28,785 bases of DNA from CAYZWU01 sp964482235. GTDB lineage: Bacteria > Planctomycetota > B15-G4 > CAYZWU01. Where the stretch lies: the NCBI GenBank assembly GCA_964482235.1, contig CAYZWU010000064.1:1-28785 (forward strand), in the 5' to 3' direction. Below the pieces are notes generated by a model. It had not been told where the DNA came from and searched no databases. It was given only the letters and a program-made list of their open reading frames with translations. The first letter of the stretch is position 1; each line of letters begins with the position of its first letter. Both the position numbers and the translations under genes were made by a program. Of this stretch, positions 8,455-17,210 are shown in pieces.

Positions 8455-10740
8455 TCATTCGAATTGAAGCCGGATTTCAACCGGCAGCGACGGTTCCAGA
8501 GTGACCTTCAACGTTCGAATTTCGAAGCCTTCCGCCTTGACCTTGATCTCCGCCGGTCCGACGGGAAGCTTGTCAAATCGAAATCGGCCGGGGCCCAGTT
8601 TTTCTGACCTGTGCTGCGAACCGATTTCCTCGTCATTGCAGAAAAGCTCGAATTCCTCGATGGGATTCCCGCTGCCGTCAAGGAGCTCCAGATCCAGGAC
8701 TCCGCAGGGTGTGAGCTTCACCTCGCCAAAGTCGACATCCTGCCCTTCGTTGACCTGGAAGGCCCTGGACACGTATCGCAGATATCCGACCACATCGGCC
8801 ACGAGGACATATGTTCCGGAGCAGATCCCGGTCATCTCGAACCGGTCCCCGCCTTGACCGGATGCGCGAGCCGAGCCCGCCCCGCCGCGGCCGTACAGGA
8901 AAACATTCCATTTTGGACCTGCGTGATCGAGGAGGAGACCCGTTCGGGAATCGCAAAAAACTCCCGTGACCGTTCCGCTGGGAAGCACCAAGTTCAGGGG
9001 GCGGTGATTCAAGGTATCAACGGGAAGATAGATATTGGGAAAGATCGTCGCCATCCCCCCAGAGTGGATCACCTTGGGTTCCCATATCCCGGGCCTCAGA
9101 CCTTGCATGAAGAACCGGCCCGATTCATCGCTCACTCCCTTTGGATTGATCGATTCCGCTTCTCCCTCTTCCAGGTATGGCGCATTGGAGGAATCGGCCG
9201 AAAGCTCGATGGTCGCACCCGCCACGGGAGATCCGTCCGCATCGGTCAGCCTGCCCGACAGTGTCATGTTTGACTTGGAGTAGATGAAATCGCCTGATCC
9301 GATCGAGATAACCGTCTCCCTTTCATCGACGATCTCGAACAGGGCATCATATTGACCGACACCCCGGCTTCCCGGATGGGAGATGATGGCCAGGTACTTT
9401 CCGGTCTCCAGGCCGATCGTCTCTTCCAGGCTGCCATCATCGTCGAGGAGCAATCCGGTATGGCTGTAGATCCGAAAACCCTCTGCCAGGCAGTACCGGA
9501 CATTGATCCGATCGTGTCCCGGATCGTCGAAGCCTTTGATCTCGAGCTTCAGCCGTCCTTCCTCGATGAACGGGACCTCCACTCCGGCGACCTTCTCGTT
9601 CTTGCCCACCTGGACGAAACGAACCGGATCGCGAGTACTCGGAATACGTCTGGTTTCCCTTTCAACGGAGAGGCGGTATTGCCCCGCCGGCAGGTTCGTG
9701 AACCGGAAGCGCCCATTCAGGTCAAAGGGTGCGGTGAATTCCTTGTATATCCTGGAATCGACCCAGTCGGCCGCGACAGTGCCCGTCTTTCCCAGCACAG
9801 GCTCGCCACTCCATCCATACACGACTTGACCGCTGATTTCGGAACCCTCTTCCGTGAGATGGATATCCCTCTCCATCAAACCGGGCTCGCTGAAGGTGAT
9901 CTTCTCCCAGGCAACCTCTCTTGATTCGTTTCCTTCCCGGAAGCTGATTTCCACTTCGTAGCGGCCGGGAACGAGCTTTTCCACCTCGAACCGCCCTGCG
10001 GCGCCGGTGACGACAAACCGCAAGCCCCCGCCGCCTTGGGTTTCCTTCCATGGATACGAATAATCCCCTTTGAGAATCAGCGTGCCCCCTGCAACCGGTG
10101 ATCCATCAGGCCCGTACAGAGTCCCTTTCCAGGTGGCGTACTCCCCGGCAACCCCGAAGTTGACCTCCACGTCCCTGTCCTTGATCTCGGCGGCCTTGGT
10201 CTCTTTCTCGAACCGGTACTTTTCCAGCTCCTTCAATATTTCGGGAGTGGGACGTCCCCCAGCTTCTTCGATTTTCTCGGCAAACGATTTCTCGATCTCC
10301 TCCGTCATTCCGACCAGTGTGGAATCCTCGCCTGCCGTCACGGTCACCAGGCCGGGAAGGGCGGGTGCAGTGCGATAGGCGCCGTCCTTGCCGGAGCGGA
10401 CAAAACGGCCGAAAGGAATATCGTGCCCGGAAAGGTGGATGAGGACTCCTTCCAATGGCTCACCGCTCTTCCCCAGAACTTTCCCGAAAACACAAAAACC
10501 TTTCTCGAGCCGGATCTCGATTGCGCCCGGTTCTCCGGGCATGCCTTCGTTGAAGCCCTCGGCAAAATCGGGATGGATTGCCGTGACCCGCTGCTTTCTC
10601 TCCCCCAATCCCGTCAGCTCGAACAATCCCTTCTCGTCCGTCTCGGCATGAATCAAAACCTCGCGAAGCCCATCCGCAAAGAAACGGATTTCATCCCAGT
10701 TGAAGCCGAATGCCATGACCTCGGCGTCCTCGCTCATCAC
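8455..10740 (-). CDS. Carboxypeptidase-regulatory-like domain chain, C-terminal fragment
   Basis: This fragment of 761 aa is built of repeated Ig-like beta sandwiches of the carboxypeptidase regulatory-like kind. At least six units show the pattern 'G.V....G.P..G..I.L......G.F....L..G.Y.V'; examples begin CVFGKVLGKSGEPLEG, MTLSGRLTDADGSPVAG and EISGQVVYGWSGEPV. The nominal start is GTG 10740 (ATG at 10737), with no ribosome-binding site visible. The same frame stays open for 40 more codons to a TAA at 10861-10863 and encodes domain sequence there (GRVVEDATGKPVPGAVV). It is therefore the tail of the protein whose head is encoded at 10861-11355. Likely a cell-surface or periplasmic structural/binding protein. 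Whether this part is translated is uncertain. Confidence 0.75.
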   Translation of the reverse strand: MMSEDAEVMAFGFNWDEIRFFADGLREVLIHAETDEKGLFELTGLGERKQRVTAIHPDFAEGFNEGMPGEPGAIEIRLEKGFCVFGKVLGKSGEPLEGVLIHLSGHDIPFGRFVRSGKDGAYRTAPALPGLVTVTAGEDSTLVGMTEEIEKSFAEKIEEAGGRPTPEILKELEKYRFEKETKAAEIKDRDVEVNFGVAGEYATWKGTLYGPDGSPVAGGTLILKGDYSYPWKETQGGGGLRFVVTGAAGRFEVEKLVPGRYEVEISFREGNESREVAWEKITFSEPGLMERDIHLTEEGSEISGQVVYGWSGEPVLGKTGTVAADWVDSRIYKEFTAPFDLNGRFRFTNLPAGQYRLSVERETRRIPSTRDPVRFVQVGKNEKVAGVEVPFIEEGRLKLEIKGFDDPGHDRINVRYCLAEGFRIYSHTGLLLDDDGSLEETIGLETGKYLAIISHPGSRGVGQYDALFEIVDERETVISIGSGDFIYSKSNMTLSGRLTDADGSPVAGATIELSADSSNAPYLEEGEAESINPKGVSDESGRFFMQGLRPGIWEPKVIHSGGMATIFPNIYLPVDTLNHRPLNLVLPSGTVTGVFCDSRTGLLLDHAGPKWNVFLYGRGGAGSARASGQGGDRFEMTGICSGTYVLVADVVGYLRYVSRAFQVNEGQDVDFGEVKLTPCGVLDLELLDGSGNPIEEFELFCNDEEIGSQHRSEKLGPGRFRFDKLPVGPAEIKVKAEGFEIRTLKVTLEPSLPVEIRLQFE

Positions 10741-10860
10741 GACAGCGCCCGGTACCGGTTTTCCAGTCGCGTCCTCAACGACACGCCCCGTGACACAAAG
10801 ACCCGGATCGAGGGCGATCTCGATTCCAGACAGACCCGCTGTATCGGAGACGAGAAGCCC

Positions 10861-10863
10861 TTA
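10861..10863 (-). other. In-frame TAA interrupting the domain-chain gene
   Basis: On the minus strand the codon after ...HKSASR is TAA; the following codons read GLLVSDTAGLSGIEIALD in the same frame without a shift. The regulatory-like domain that should be continuous runs through the stop. TAA is used as a normal stop by other genes here (for example at 21640-21642 and 21858-21860), so code reassignment is unlikely. One substitution would restore a 966-residue frame. Nonsense mutation or base-call error are the simplest readings. Confidence 0.85.
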
Positions 10864-11355
10864 CCTGGATGCACTCTTGTGCTTCGAGGAAGAGATCTCG
10901 ATCACGTACTCCCCGCTCGATTCCACGGGAACGAAAAACCGTCCCTGTTTGCTCTTCTTGGATCCTTCCCAGACGACCACGCGCACTCGGCCGACGAATT
11001 CCATTTCCGAAAGATGTTGAAGATGGTGCAGCTCGAGGTGAAACGCCGTGACCGGCTCGCTCGTCGCCCTGTCCGTCACACGCCCCGAGATGAAAAGCCC
11101 GGCGGGCTGAACCGCTTCTTTTGTTATTTCTTCTTCTGATATCTTCGCCGGATCCGAAACATCGTCCTCGAAAACGGGCGAGTCACCTTGATTAACCGGA
11201 TCATCTATCGACTCGGACGCACCTGGGGAGGCTCCAGGTCTTTTTTCCTCCTCGTCCGTTCCCCAATCACCCAGCAGATAAACGGCTGCAGCCGCGACGA
11301 TCACGACGGCAAGGATCATGGTCAGCCATAACTGGCGAGGCATAGAGGCACTCAT
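10861..11355 (-). CDS. Membrane-anchored N-terminal fragment of the regulatory-like domain protein
   Basis: This is a 164-aa product. Residues about 9-28 form one transmembrane helix (LWLTMILAVVIVAAAAVYLL). An acidic, Pro/Ser-rich linker follows, then most of one carboxypeptidase-regulatory-like domain (FISGRVTDRATSEPVTAFHLEL...GEYVIEIS). The product stops at TAA 10861-10863, and the same frame continues as the fragment ending at 8455. The start ATG at 11355 has AGGGA about 10 nt upstream; Met5 (11343) is an alternative. The topology would place the domains outside the cytoplasmic membrane. As it stands the product is a truncated stub, so the whole locus 8455-11355 may be a pseudogene. It follows the HEAT-repeat gene on the same strand with a 170-bp gap. 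Confidence 0.75.
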   Translation of the reverse strand: MSASMPRQLWLTMILAVVIVAAAAVYLLGDWGTDEEEKRPGASPGASESIDDPVNQGDSPVFEDDVSDPAKISEEEITKEAVQPAGLFISGRVTDRATSEPVTAFHLELHHLQHLSEMEFVGRVRVVVWEGSKKSKQGRFFVPVESSGEYVIEISSSKHKSASR

Positions 11356-11525
11356 GCGGAGTATTCCCTGCTAGCTGTCGGTCCCGTACTATCGCACTGT
11401 TTCGGATGATACCAGACCGCGCGTTTCAGGAAAAGGAATCCGGAGCGAGAGGGCAATCCTCATGATGCAATGCAGCCCGCATCGCATCTTGCGCCTCCGC
11501 AGCAGAAATCGAGGAAATGTCCGGC

Positions 11526-13340
11526 CTAGATCCCGAAATCGAGCAGGTCGGCCACGATGGGATACTCGCACGACATGTTGGAGCAGGCGGCCATCCTGTC
11601 GAAGTGCGGCACCTTCTGCCCCGTGACGAGCCTCGAGACCAGGTCCATGCAGTAAAGGGTCGTCAGCTCGTCGAGCTTGCGCGATTCGATCCGGTCGAGG
11701 AGCCTTTCCACCACGCGCCAATTACCCAGGTAGACGAGGCTTCTCGCCGCCATCGCCTTGGTCGCCTCGACGTTCGTGGTCAGGAGCAGCCGCTCCAGAT
11801 CCTCGAGGGAGTCGCGTTCATCGAGCAGGCAGAGAGCCATGGCGGCCTGCGTGCTGACCTGGGGGAGATCCTGGTCCTTCAGCGCTTTTTTCAGCTGCCC
11901 GGCCGCCGACTTGTCCCCGATCATGCCAAGAGCGAGGGCACAGTATCCCTGGAAGGACGGATCCCCGCCCTTGTCGAGCATCCTGGTCAGCACCCTGGTC
12001 GCGGAATCGCTTCCCGCCAGCCCCAGCGCGATGGCGATGGCTCCCCTGGTGGATCGATTGCCGCTCGAGGTCAGCCTGGACAGGAGCTCCGCCTCGGCCT
12101 TCTCGCTCGATCCGCTGCGCAGGGCGAGACCGAGGCCGAGCGCCGCCCACGGCCTGTCCGAGTTGTTGCCGCGCGAGAGCACCCTCCTGAGATTCTTGAT
12201 CGCATCGGGGCCGCCGATCAGGCCGATCGAGACGAGGCAGAAGCCCTTGAGAGTCTGCTCCTGCGCCTGGGAATAGCAGCGGAAGAGCCGCTTGAGGCTC
12301 TCCCTTTCCTCGGCAGGCGAGATCATCCCCAGGGCGAGGGCGGCGGACTGGCGCAGGGCGGTCTTCTTCGATCCGAGCATCTTCAGCATCGCGGCGTGCG
12401 CGCTCTCCGATTCCGTCTTGCCGAGCGACGTGAGGGCCGTGCTGAGAAGGCGATAATCGTGCCGCGTGTTTGTGATGAAATCCGAGAGGAAACGGACCGA
12501 TGAATCGTCGCCAAGCAGCCCGAGGCCTTCGAGGGCCAGGGCGCGGATCTCGTCGTCGCAGCGCGCGTCCAGGGCGATCTCCTGCAGGATCGGCCCCGAC
12601 CCGAGCGTGCGCGTGGCGGCCAGCGAGATCTCGGCGAAGCTCCGCATCCGCGCCGGGATCAGGGATTGGCCGATCAGCCGGCTGCCGTCCCTCGATCCCC
12701 TGGCCAGGTGCATGAGCGAGTAGCGCGCCTTGGCGTTTCCGTGCAGGCCGAGGGCGAGGATCGCCGAATCCCTCACCGTCAGGTTGCCGTCAGCCAGCAG
12801 CTTCTGCATTTTCTCGAGGGAGTCCTCGTCGTTCAGACGGCCGAGGCTGAGCACGGCGGCCTGCCTCAGCCGGGCCGATCCGTGGCCGAGGTAGGGGCGG
12901 AAGATCTCGAGGCTCCTCGTGCGCAGCTGTTCCCGCTTCGCTCGCATGATCTTGACCGGGTTGTTGTCCGGCGTGAAGACCTGGCCCGGTGCCAGGGCAA
13001 AGGGCGTATCCGGGAACTCCAGGAACCGGTACCTGTTTCTGGCCCACCAGTATTCCCACGAGCCGGTCTGTGTCACGGCCCCTGTTGTGCGCTTCGTTCT
13101 CGCGCCCTTCGGATCGTTCTGCGGCGTCGACGGTCCGCCGGGCGTCCCTGGTTTTGTTCGGGGCATCGCGACGGGCAGGTTGGGTGAAGGAGCGCTGGCC
13201 CCCGGGCCGGAAGCCGGCGGTTGATAGATGTGCGAGCCGTGGGCTTTCACCGTCTCCGTGCCGGACAGGAAGCAGCTGGCGAGCGCGCAGAGAGCAAGGA
13301 CAAGTGCGAATGCCGGCCGCGGGAGGATCGAGGAGGCCAT
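11526..13340 (-). CDS. HEAT-repeat lipoprotein
   Basis: This protein of 604 aa starts at ATG 13340, with GGAGG 5 nt upstream. The N-terminus is a hydrophobic signal ending in LASC (Cys23), a good lipobox. A Pro/Ser/Gly-rich linker (about residues 35-85) follows. Next is a segment with SWEYWWARNRYRFL (about 93-106), and then about ten or more HEAT-like helical repeats to the C-terminus. These are recognisable by recurrent 'R..A..ALG..g' cores such as RQAAVLSLGRL, RDSAILALGLHG, RQSAALALGMI and FQGYCALALGMIG. HEAT solenoids are protein-interaction scaffolds, and this one would sit on the membrane facing the periplasm. No catalytic motif is seen. The Trp-rich preface is something I associate with planctomycete-type HEAT proteins, but that is recollection. 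Partner unknown. Confidence 0.88.
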   Translation of the reverse strand: MASSILPRPAFALVLALCALASCFLSGTETVKAHGSHIYQPPASGPGASAPSPNLPVAMPRTKPGTPGGPSTPQNDPKGARTKRTTGAVTQTGSWEYWWARNRYRFLEFPDTPFALAPGQVFTPDNNPVKIMRAKREQLRTRSLEIFRPYLGHGSARLRQAAVLSLGRLNDEDSLEKMQKLLADGNLTVRDSAILALGLHGNAKARYSLMHLARGSRDGSRLIGQSLIPARMRSFAEISLAATRTLGSGPILQEIALDARCDDEIRALALEGLGLLGDDSSVRFLSDFITNTRHDYRLLSTALTSLGKTESESAHAAMLKMLGSKKTALRQSAALALGMISPAEERESLKRLFRCYSQAQEQTLKGFCLVSIGLIGGPDAIKNLRRVLSRGNNSDRPWAALGLGLALRSGSSEKAEAELLSRLTSSGNRSTRGAIAIALGLAGSDSATRVLTRMLDKGGDPSFQGYCALALGMIGDKSAAGQLKKALKDQDLPQVSTQAAMALCLLDERDSLEDLERLLLTTNVEATKAMAARSLVYLGNWRVVERLLDRIESRKLDELTTLYCMDLVSRLVTGQKVPHFDRMAACSNMSCEYPIVADLLDFGI

Positions 13341-13453
13341 GGTTCCTCCGTAAATAATTGATTCAGATTGCGATAGGCAACTCCGGCCGCATCCGTCCGA
13401 GCCGAGGGCAGCCGGTTCTCCTTTGATAGCGTCAATCTAATATAAGTACCGGA

Positions 13454-13573
13454 GAATGAAGGGTTACAGATTATCGAGCAATGCACCCTCATGCCTGGCT
13501 CCGCGCCCTCGTCGAGTGAAGGGTTCCAGATTATCGATCAATGCACCCTCATCCCTGGCTCCGCGCCCTCGTC
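13454..13573. repeat. 60-bp tandem duplication spanning the metG 3' end
   Basis: Two adjacent 60-bp copies, 13454-13513 and 13514-13573, differ at 4 positions (56/60 identical). The right copy contains the last 11 codons and stop of metG. The left copy lies just beyond the stop and repeats the same coding tail (DEGAEPGMRV), with the TGA changed to TGC. The second copy is outside the gene and does not alter the protein. Confidence 0.95.
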
Positions 13574-15547
13574 AGGGGAGATCACGAAGATTTCCTTCTC
13601 TCCGGGTCCGGCGGCCAGAACCATGCCCTCGGAGAGGCCGAACTTCATCTTTCGCGGCTTGAGGTTGGCGGCCACGACCACGTGGCGGCCCTTCAGATCG
13701 TCAGGGTTGTAGGCGCTCCGGATGCCGGCGATCACCTGCCGCGTCTGGCCCCCGATATCGATCTCGAGCCTGAGAAGACGATCGGCCCCTTCCACCACCT
13801 CCGCCTCCAGCACTTTGCCGATGCGAAGGTCGATCTTCATGAACTCCTCGAAGCTGCACTCCGCCTCGAGCGGCTCCCTGTCCAGCTGCGTTTCCTCTTT
13901 TTCCTCCGCGGCGCCCCCCGCTTCGGACTTCGTTTCATCGATCATGGCTTCGACCTTTTTCTTGTCCACACGGCTCACGAGATGGGAGAACTCGCCGATC
14001 GGCTGCTCCTCCAGCGTCCGGTCCAGGTCGGACCAAACGAGAGGCCCGGTACCCAGGATCTTCTCCACACCCTCGGCGAAGCGAGGCACGATCGGCTTGA
14101 GATAGATCGAGAGGATCCGGGTGGCGTTCAGTGCAAAGGTGAAGACGCTGCGGGCCGTCTCGGGATCGTCCTTGACCAGGGCCCACGGCTTCTTGTCGTC
14201 GATGTAGCGGTTCACCCGGTCGGCAAGGGCGCAGATCTCGCGGGTGACGCGGGCGAACTCCAGGTTCTCGAAAAGGTCCGCCATCGTATCCGCGGCGGTC
14301 CGCAGGCTGTCGAGGATCTCCCTGCCGTCGTCGGGCACGCGCCCCAGCATGCCGCCGAGCTTCTTCTTCAACGGCTGCGCCGATCGGGAAGGGATGTTGG
14401 CGAGCTTGCCCACCAGGTCCGCGTTGACGCGCTGGATGAAATCCTCCAGGTTGAGATCGATGTCCACCGGCCCCGCACTCAGCTTGCAGGCGAAGTAGTA
14501 CCGCAGGTACTGGGGATCGAGATGCTTCGCGTAGGTCCGGGCGTTGATGAAGGTCCCGCGGCTCTTCGACATCTTCCGGCCGTCCACCGTGAGAAAGCCG
14601 TGGATCCGGACGCGGGGCAGCTTGAAGTCGGCTCCGGCCAGCATGGAAGGCCAGTAGATCCCGTGGTGATAGCCGATATCCTTGCCGATGAAGTGATGGA
14701 TCTCCACGTCGTCGGTGAGCCACTCCTCCAGCGTCGTGCCCTGCGCCTCGCAGTACTTGACCAGGGAGGCGTAGTATCCGATGGGAGCATCCCACCAGAC
14801 GTAGAAGTAGAGACCGTCGTGCCCCGGCACCTCGAAGCCGAAGTAGGGCGCATCGCGCGTGAAGTCCCATTCCCGCAGCCCCGGCTCGATCCACTTGGAG
14901 CGCAGCTCCCTGGCGATCTCGGGGTTGATGCTGCTCTCGAGCCACGAATCGAGCAGATCCTTGAAATGGTCGAGGTGGAAGAAGGCGTGCCGCGACTTCC
15001 TGACCACGGGCACCCCGCCGCAGATGGCGCACTGCGGATCCTTCAGATCGGTCTGGGAGTAGGGCGCATTGCATTCCTCGCACTGGTCGCCGTACTGCTC
15101 CGGGGCGCCGCACTTCGGGCAGGTCCCGCGGATCAGCCGGTCGGGAAGGAACATGCCGTCCGTCTCGCAGTACGGGAGCTCCACGTCGCGCAGGGAGATG
15201 TGCCCCTTCTCGAGGTTCCTCTCGTAGAACATCTCGGAGAGGGCGCGGTTCTCGGGACTGTGGGTGGTGTGATAGGAGTCGAAGAGGACGTCGAACTCCT
15301 CGAAATCCACCAGGTGCTCCCGGCGGCAGTCGTCGATCAGCTCCTCCTCGGTGATTCCCTTCTTCCGGGCCGCCACCATCATGGGGGTGCCGTGGGTGTC
15401 GTCGGCGCAGCAGTAGGCGACGTCGTGGCCCCGGAGCTTCTGGAACCGGACCCACACGTTGGTCTGCAGATGCTCCACCAGGTGTCCCAGGTGAATCGCC
15501 CCGTTGGCGTAAGGCAGGGCGGAGGTGGCGAATATCTTCCGTTTCAT
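13538..15547 (-). CDS. metG: Methionyl-tRNA synthetase with C-terminal tRNA-binding domain
   Basis: This cytoplasmic enzyme charges tRNA-Met with methionine using ATP. It has 669 aa. The HIGH-type box is HLGH (residues 19-22) after PYANGAI. A zinc-knuckle insertion holds CPKC, CEEC and CAIC pairs (about residues 142-178). KMSKS is at 325-329. The C-terminus (about 565-669, from FMKIDLRIGKVLEAE) is an EMAPII/Trbp111-type tRNA-binding domain, joined by a charged linker (EAGGAAEEKEETQ). The start ATG has GGAG six nt upstream. All expected motifs are intact. It is monocistronic in this window. The last codons are duplicated downstream as part of the 60-bp repeat. Confidence 0.98.
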   Translation of the reverse strand: MKRKIFATSALPYANGAIHLGHLVEHLQTNVWVRFQKLRGHDVAYCCADDTHGTPMMVAARKKGITEEELIDDCRREHLVDFEEFDVLFDSYHTTHSPENRALSEMFYERNLEKGHISLRDVELPYCETDGMFLPDRLIRGTCPKCGAPEQYGDQCEECNAPYSQTDLKDPQCAICGGVPVVRKSRHAFFHLDHFKDLLDSWLESSINPEIARELRSKWIEPGLREWDFTRDAPYFGFEVPGHDGLYFYVWWDAPIGYYASLVKYCEAQGTTLEEWLTDDVEIHHFIGKDIGYHHGIYWPSMLAGADFKLPRVRIHGFLTVDGRKMSKSRGTFINARTYAKHLDPQYLRYYFACKLSAGPVDIDLNLEDFIQRVNADLVGKLANIPSRSAQPLKKKLGGMLGRVPDDGREILDSLRTAADTMADLFENLEFARVTREICALADRVNRYIDDKKPWALVKDDPETARSVFTFALNATRILSIYLKPIVPRFAEGVEKILGTGPLVWSDLDRTLEEQPIGEFSHLVSRVDKKKVEAMIDETKSEAGGAAEEKEETQLDREPLEAECSFEEFMKIDLRIGKVLEAEVVEGADRLLRLEIDIGGQTRQVIAGIRSAYNPDDLKGRHVVVAANLKPRKMKFGLSEGMVLAAGPGEKEIFVISPDEGAEPGMRVH

Positions 15548-15560
15548 TATCTACTCCAAT

Positions 15561-15614
15561 GACAGACCGCCCCAAAGGTCTTTCGCGTCAAGGCGGATTT
15601 CCATGCGGTCTGTC
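15561..15614. repeat. 10-bp inverted repeat in the metG leader
   Basis: GACAGACCGC (15561-15570) and GCGGTCTGTC (15605-15614) are perfect inverted copies with a 34-nt spacer. They lie 14 nt upstream of the metG start on the minus strand. A second weaker pair, GAGCCGGG (15615-15622) and CCCGGCTC (15649-15656), is adjacent. It could be a leader hairpin or an operator. I see no T-box signature (no AGGGTGG-like motif). Confidence 0.5.
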
Positions 15615-15708
15615 GAGCCGGGCCGATTCCCGGGCACTTTCAGGCTCTCCCGGCTCTCGGAATCACGGTCATCCCGATGAAGAAGCGGGGCTGCAACAAA
15701 AGGCGGAA

Positions 15709-15718
15709 TGATATATCA
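15709..15718 (-). promoter_or_regulatory. Possible extended -10 promoter of metG
   Basis: The palindrome TGATATATCA reads on the minus strand as TG-A-TATATC, an extended -10-like element in an otherwise GC-rich gap. No good -35 is visible. It would give a leader of about 155 nt containing the inverted repeats at 15561-15656. Confidence 0.3.
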
Positions 15719-15764
15719 GAGCAGTTCGGGAGTAAAGGGGGCTTCCGGAACGTCTGTCGACAGC

Positions 15765-17210
15765 CTACCGGTAATCGCCGCCGTTGAGGCTCTGCACCAC
15801 GGAGACGAGCCAGGTCTCGAGATCGGACAGCAGATCGCCGGCTCTCTCCGGCTCCAGGGCGGCCAGGTCGTTCTCCTCCATCGGATCGTCGGCCAGGTTG
15901 TAGAGCTCCACCTTCATCTTTCCCTTCTTCTGGTTCTCGATCCTGTGGAGCTTCCAGGGCCAGTCGAGCCAGGCGGCATGCCCGGGAAAAGAGTCCTCCG
16001 GGTATTGCTTCTCGATCTCCCCCGCATCGAGATGAAGGCGCGGATCGTCTTCAGGCTCCTGCCCCTTCTCCTGCTGATCGAGCAGCTCGCTCATCAACTT
16101 GTAGCTCGGCACGCTGCGGCCCGGCTCGGGCATCTGCCAGAACCCCATCGGCTTGCGGCGCTTCTTCACGCTGCCGCGAAACAGGGGTGCCAGGCTGATC
16201 CCGTCCAGCGGCGGCTGGTCCTCGACGTCCACGCCGGCGATCTCGAGGAGCGTGGGATGGATGTCCGTCGTGTTGCCGGGCAGGTTGGTGATTCGCCCCG
16301 GCGCAATGCGGGCGGGCCACTCGATGAAGGCCGGCACGCGCAGTCCGCCTTCGTAGACGGAGCCCTTGGCGGCGCGCCCGCCCGTCGAACCCAGGCCCGG
16401 CAGTCCGCCGTTGTCGCTCGTGTACCAGAGAATCGTGTTCCCGGCGATGCCGAGCTCGGCGAGTCCTTGGCGCAGCTTGCCGAAGGCCCGGTCCATGGCC
16501 GTGATCTCGCCGTAGAAGTGCCGCTTCTTCTTCTTCTCCGCCTCGTAGGGAGCGAGGTCCTCCTCGAGCGCCCTGTGCGGCGAGTGGGGCGATCCGAACC
16601 AGACAACGGCCAGAAAGGGCCTGCCGGACTTCGCCTGGCGGCGGATGAACTCCAGGGCGGCATCCACCGTGACCTGGGAGCTCTCTCCCTGCATGGCCGC
16701 GGCCTTGCCCTCGCGGCTGAGGATCGGATCGTTGTCGAAAAAGTTCGGCGCCGAGAACCACTCGTCGAATCCGCTGCTGCCCGGGTTGACGGGGCTGCCC
16801 CGGCGGACGGAGCCGAGGTGCCACTTGCCGAAATGGCCGGTGGCATATCCCGCCGTCCTGAGAGCCTCGGCGATCGTCGTCTCCTGGGGCCTCAGCGTGT
16901 ACCCCCACTTGAAGCAGCCGAACCGGTTCGGGTGGCGCCCGGTGAGCACGCTTCCACGGGTGGGAGAGCAGACCGGAGCCGCGGCGTAGAAGCGGTCGAA
17001 CCGGAGGCCCGCCTGCGAGGCGGCGTCGAAATGCGGCGTCTTCAGGACAGCGTGGCCGTTGTAGGCCATGTCCCCCCAGCCCTGGTCGTCGGCCATGCAG
17101 AGGACGATGTTCGGCAGGGGATCGCTCTCGTAACTCGGAAAGATGGAACAGCCCGTGACGGCGAGACAGGCGCCCGCCCCGGCAGTCTTGAGAAAATCAC
17201 GACGATTCAT
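15765..17210 (-). CDS. Tat-exported lipoprotein sulfatase in a polysaccharide operon
   Basis: This PF00884 sulfatase has 481 aa. The N-terminus is compact: RRDFLKT (residues 3-9) followed by AVTGC (Cys21), a convincing Tat lipoprotein signal. CSPTR (Cys81) is the formylglycine box. MADDQGWGD, GHFGKWHLG and TSDNGGLPG are family motifs. AGGTGA precedes the ATG by about 6 nt, and this start abuts the stop of the upstream hydrolase (17211), so translation is probably coupled. It is the last gene of the unit flippase, GT4, hydrolase, sulfatase. The context suggests it acts on a glycan made or handled by the same cell; that is inference. A substrate such as a sulfated polysaccharide taken from outside is equally possible. 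Confidence 0.93.
   Translation of the reverse strand: MNRRDFLKTAGAGACLAVTGCSIFPSYESDPLPNIVLCMADDQGWGDMAYNGHAVLKTPHFDAASQAGLRFDRFYAAAPVCSPTRGSVLTGRHPNRFGCFKWGYTLRPQETTIAEALRTAGYATGHFGKWHLGSVRRGSPVNPGSSGFDEWFSAPNFFDNDPILSREGKAAAMQGESSQVTVDAALEFIRRQAKSGRPFLAVVWFGSPHSPHRALEEDLAPYEAEKKKKRHFYGEITAMDRAFGKLRQGLAELGIAGNTILWYTSDNGGLPGLGSTGGRAAKGSVYEGGLRVPAFIEWPARIAPGRITNLPGNTTDIHPTLLEIAGVDVEDQPPLDGISLAPLFRGSVKKRRKPMGFWQMPEPGRSVPSYKLMSELLDQQEKGQEPEDDPRLHLDAGEIEKQYPEDSFPGHAAWLDWPWKLHRIENQKKGKMKVELYNLADDPMEENDLAALEPERAGDLLSDLETWLVSVVQSLNGGDYR

Noticed and set aside
10861..10863. TAA recoded as an amino acid in this organism
   Set aside because: TAA ends other intact genes in the window at sensible positions, directly before a terminator in one case.
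13541..15562. 673-codon open frame on the plus strand across metG
   Set aside because: It is the mirror of metG, which has all catalytic motifs. Long antisense frames arise from GC-rich codon usage, and the translation has no recognisable domain.
15548..15764. T-box riboswitch before metG
   Set aside because: No T-box consensus or specifier-loop arrangement could be found; only simple inverted repeats.
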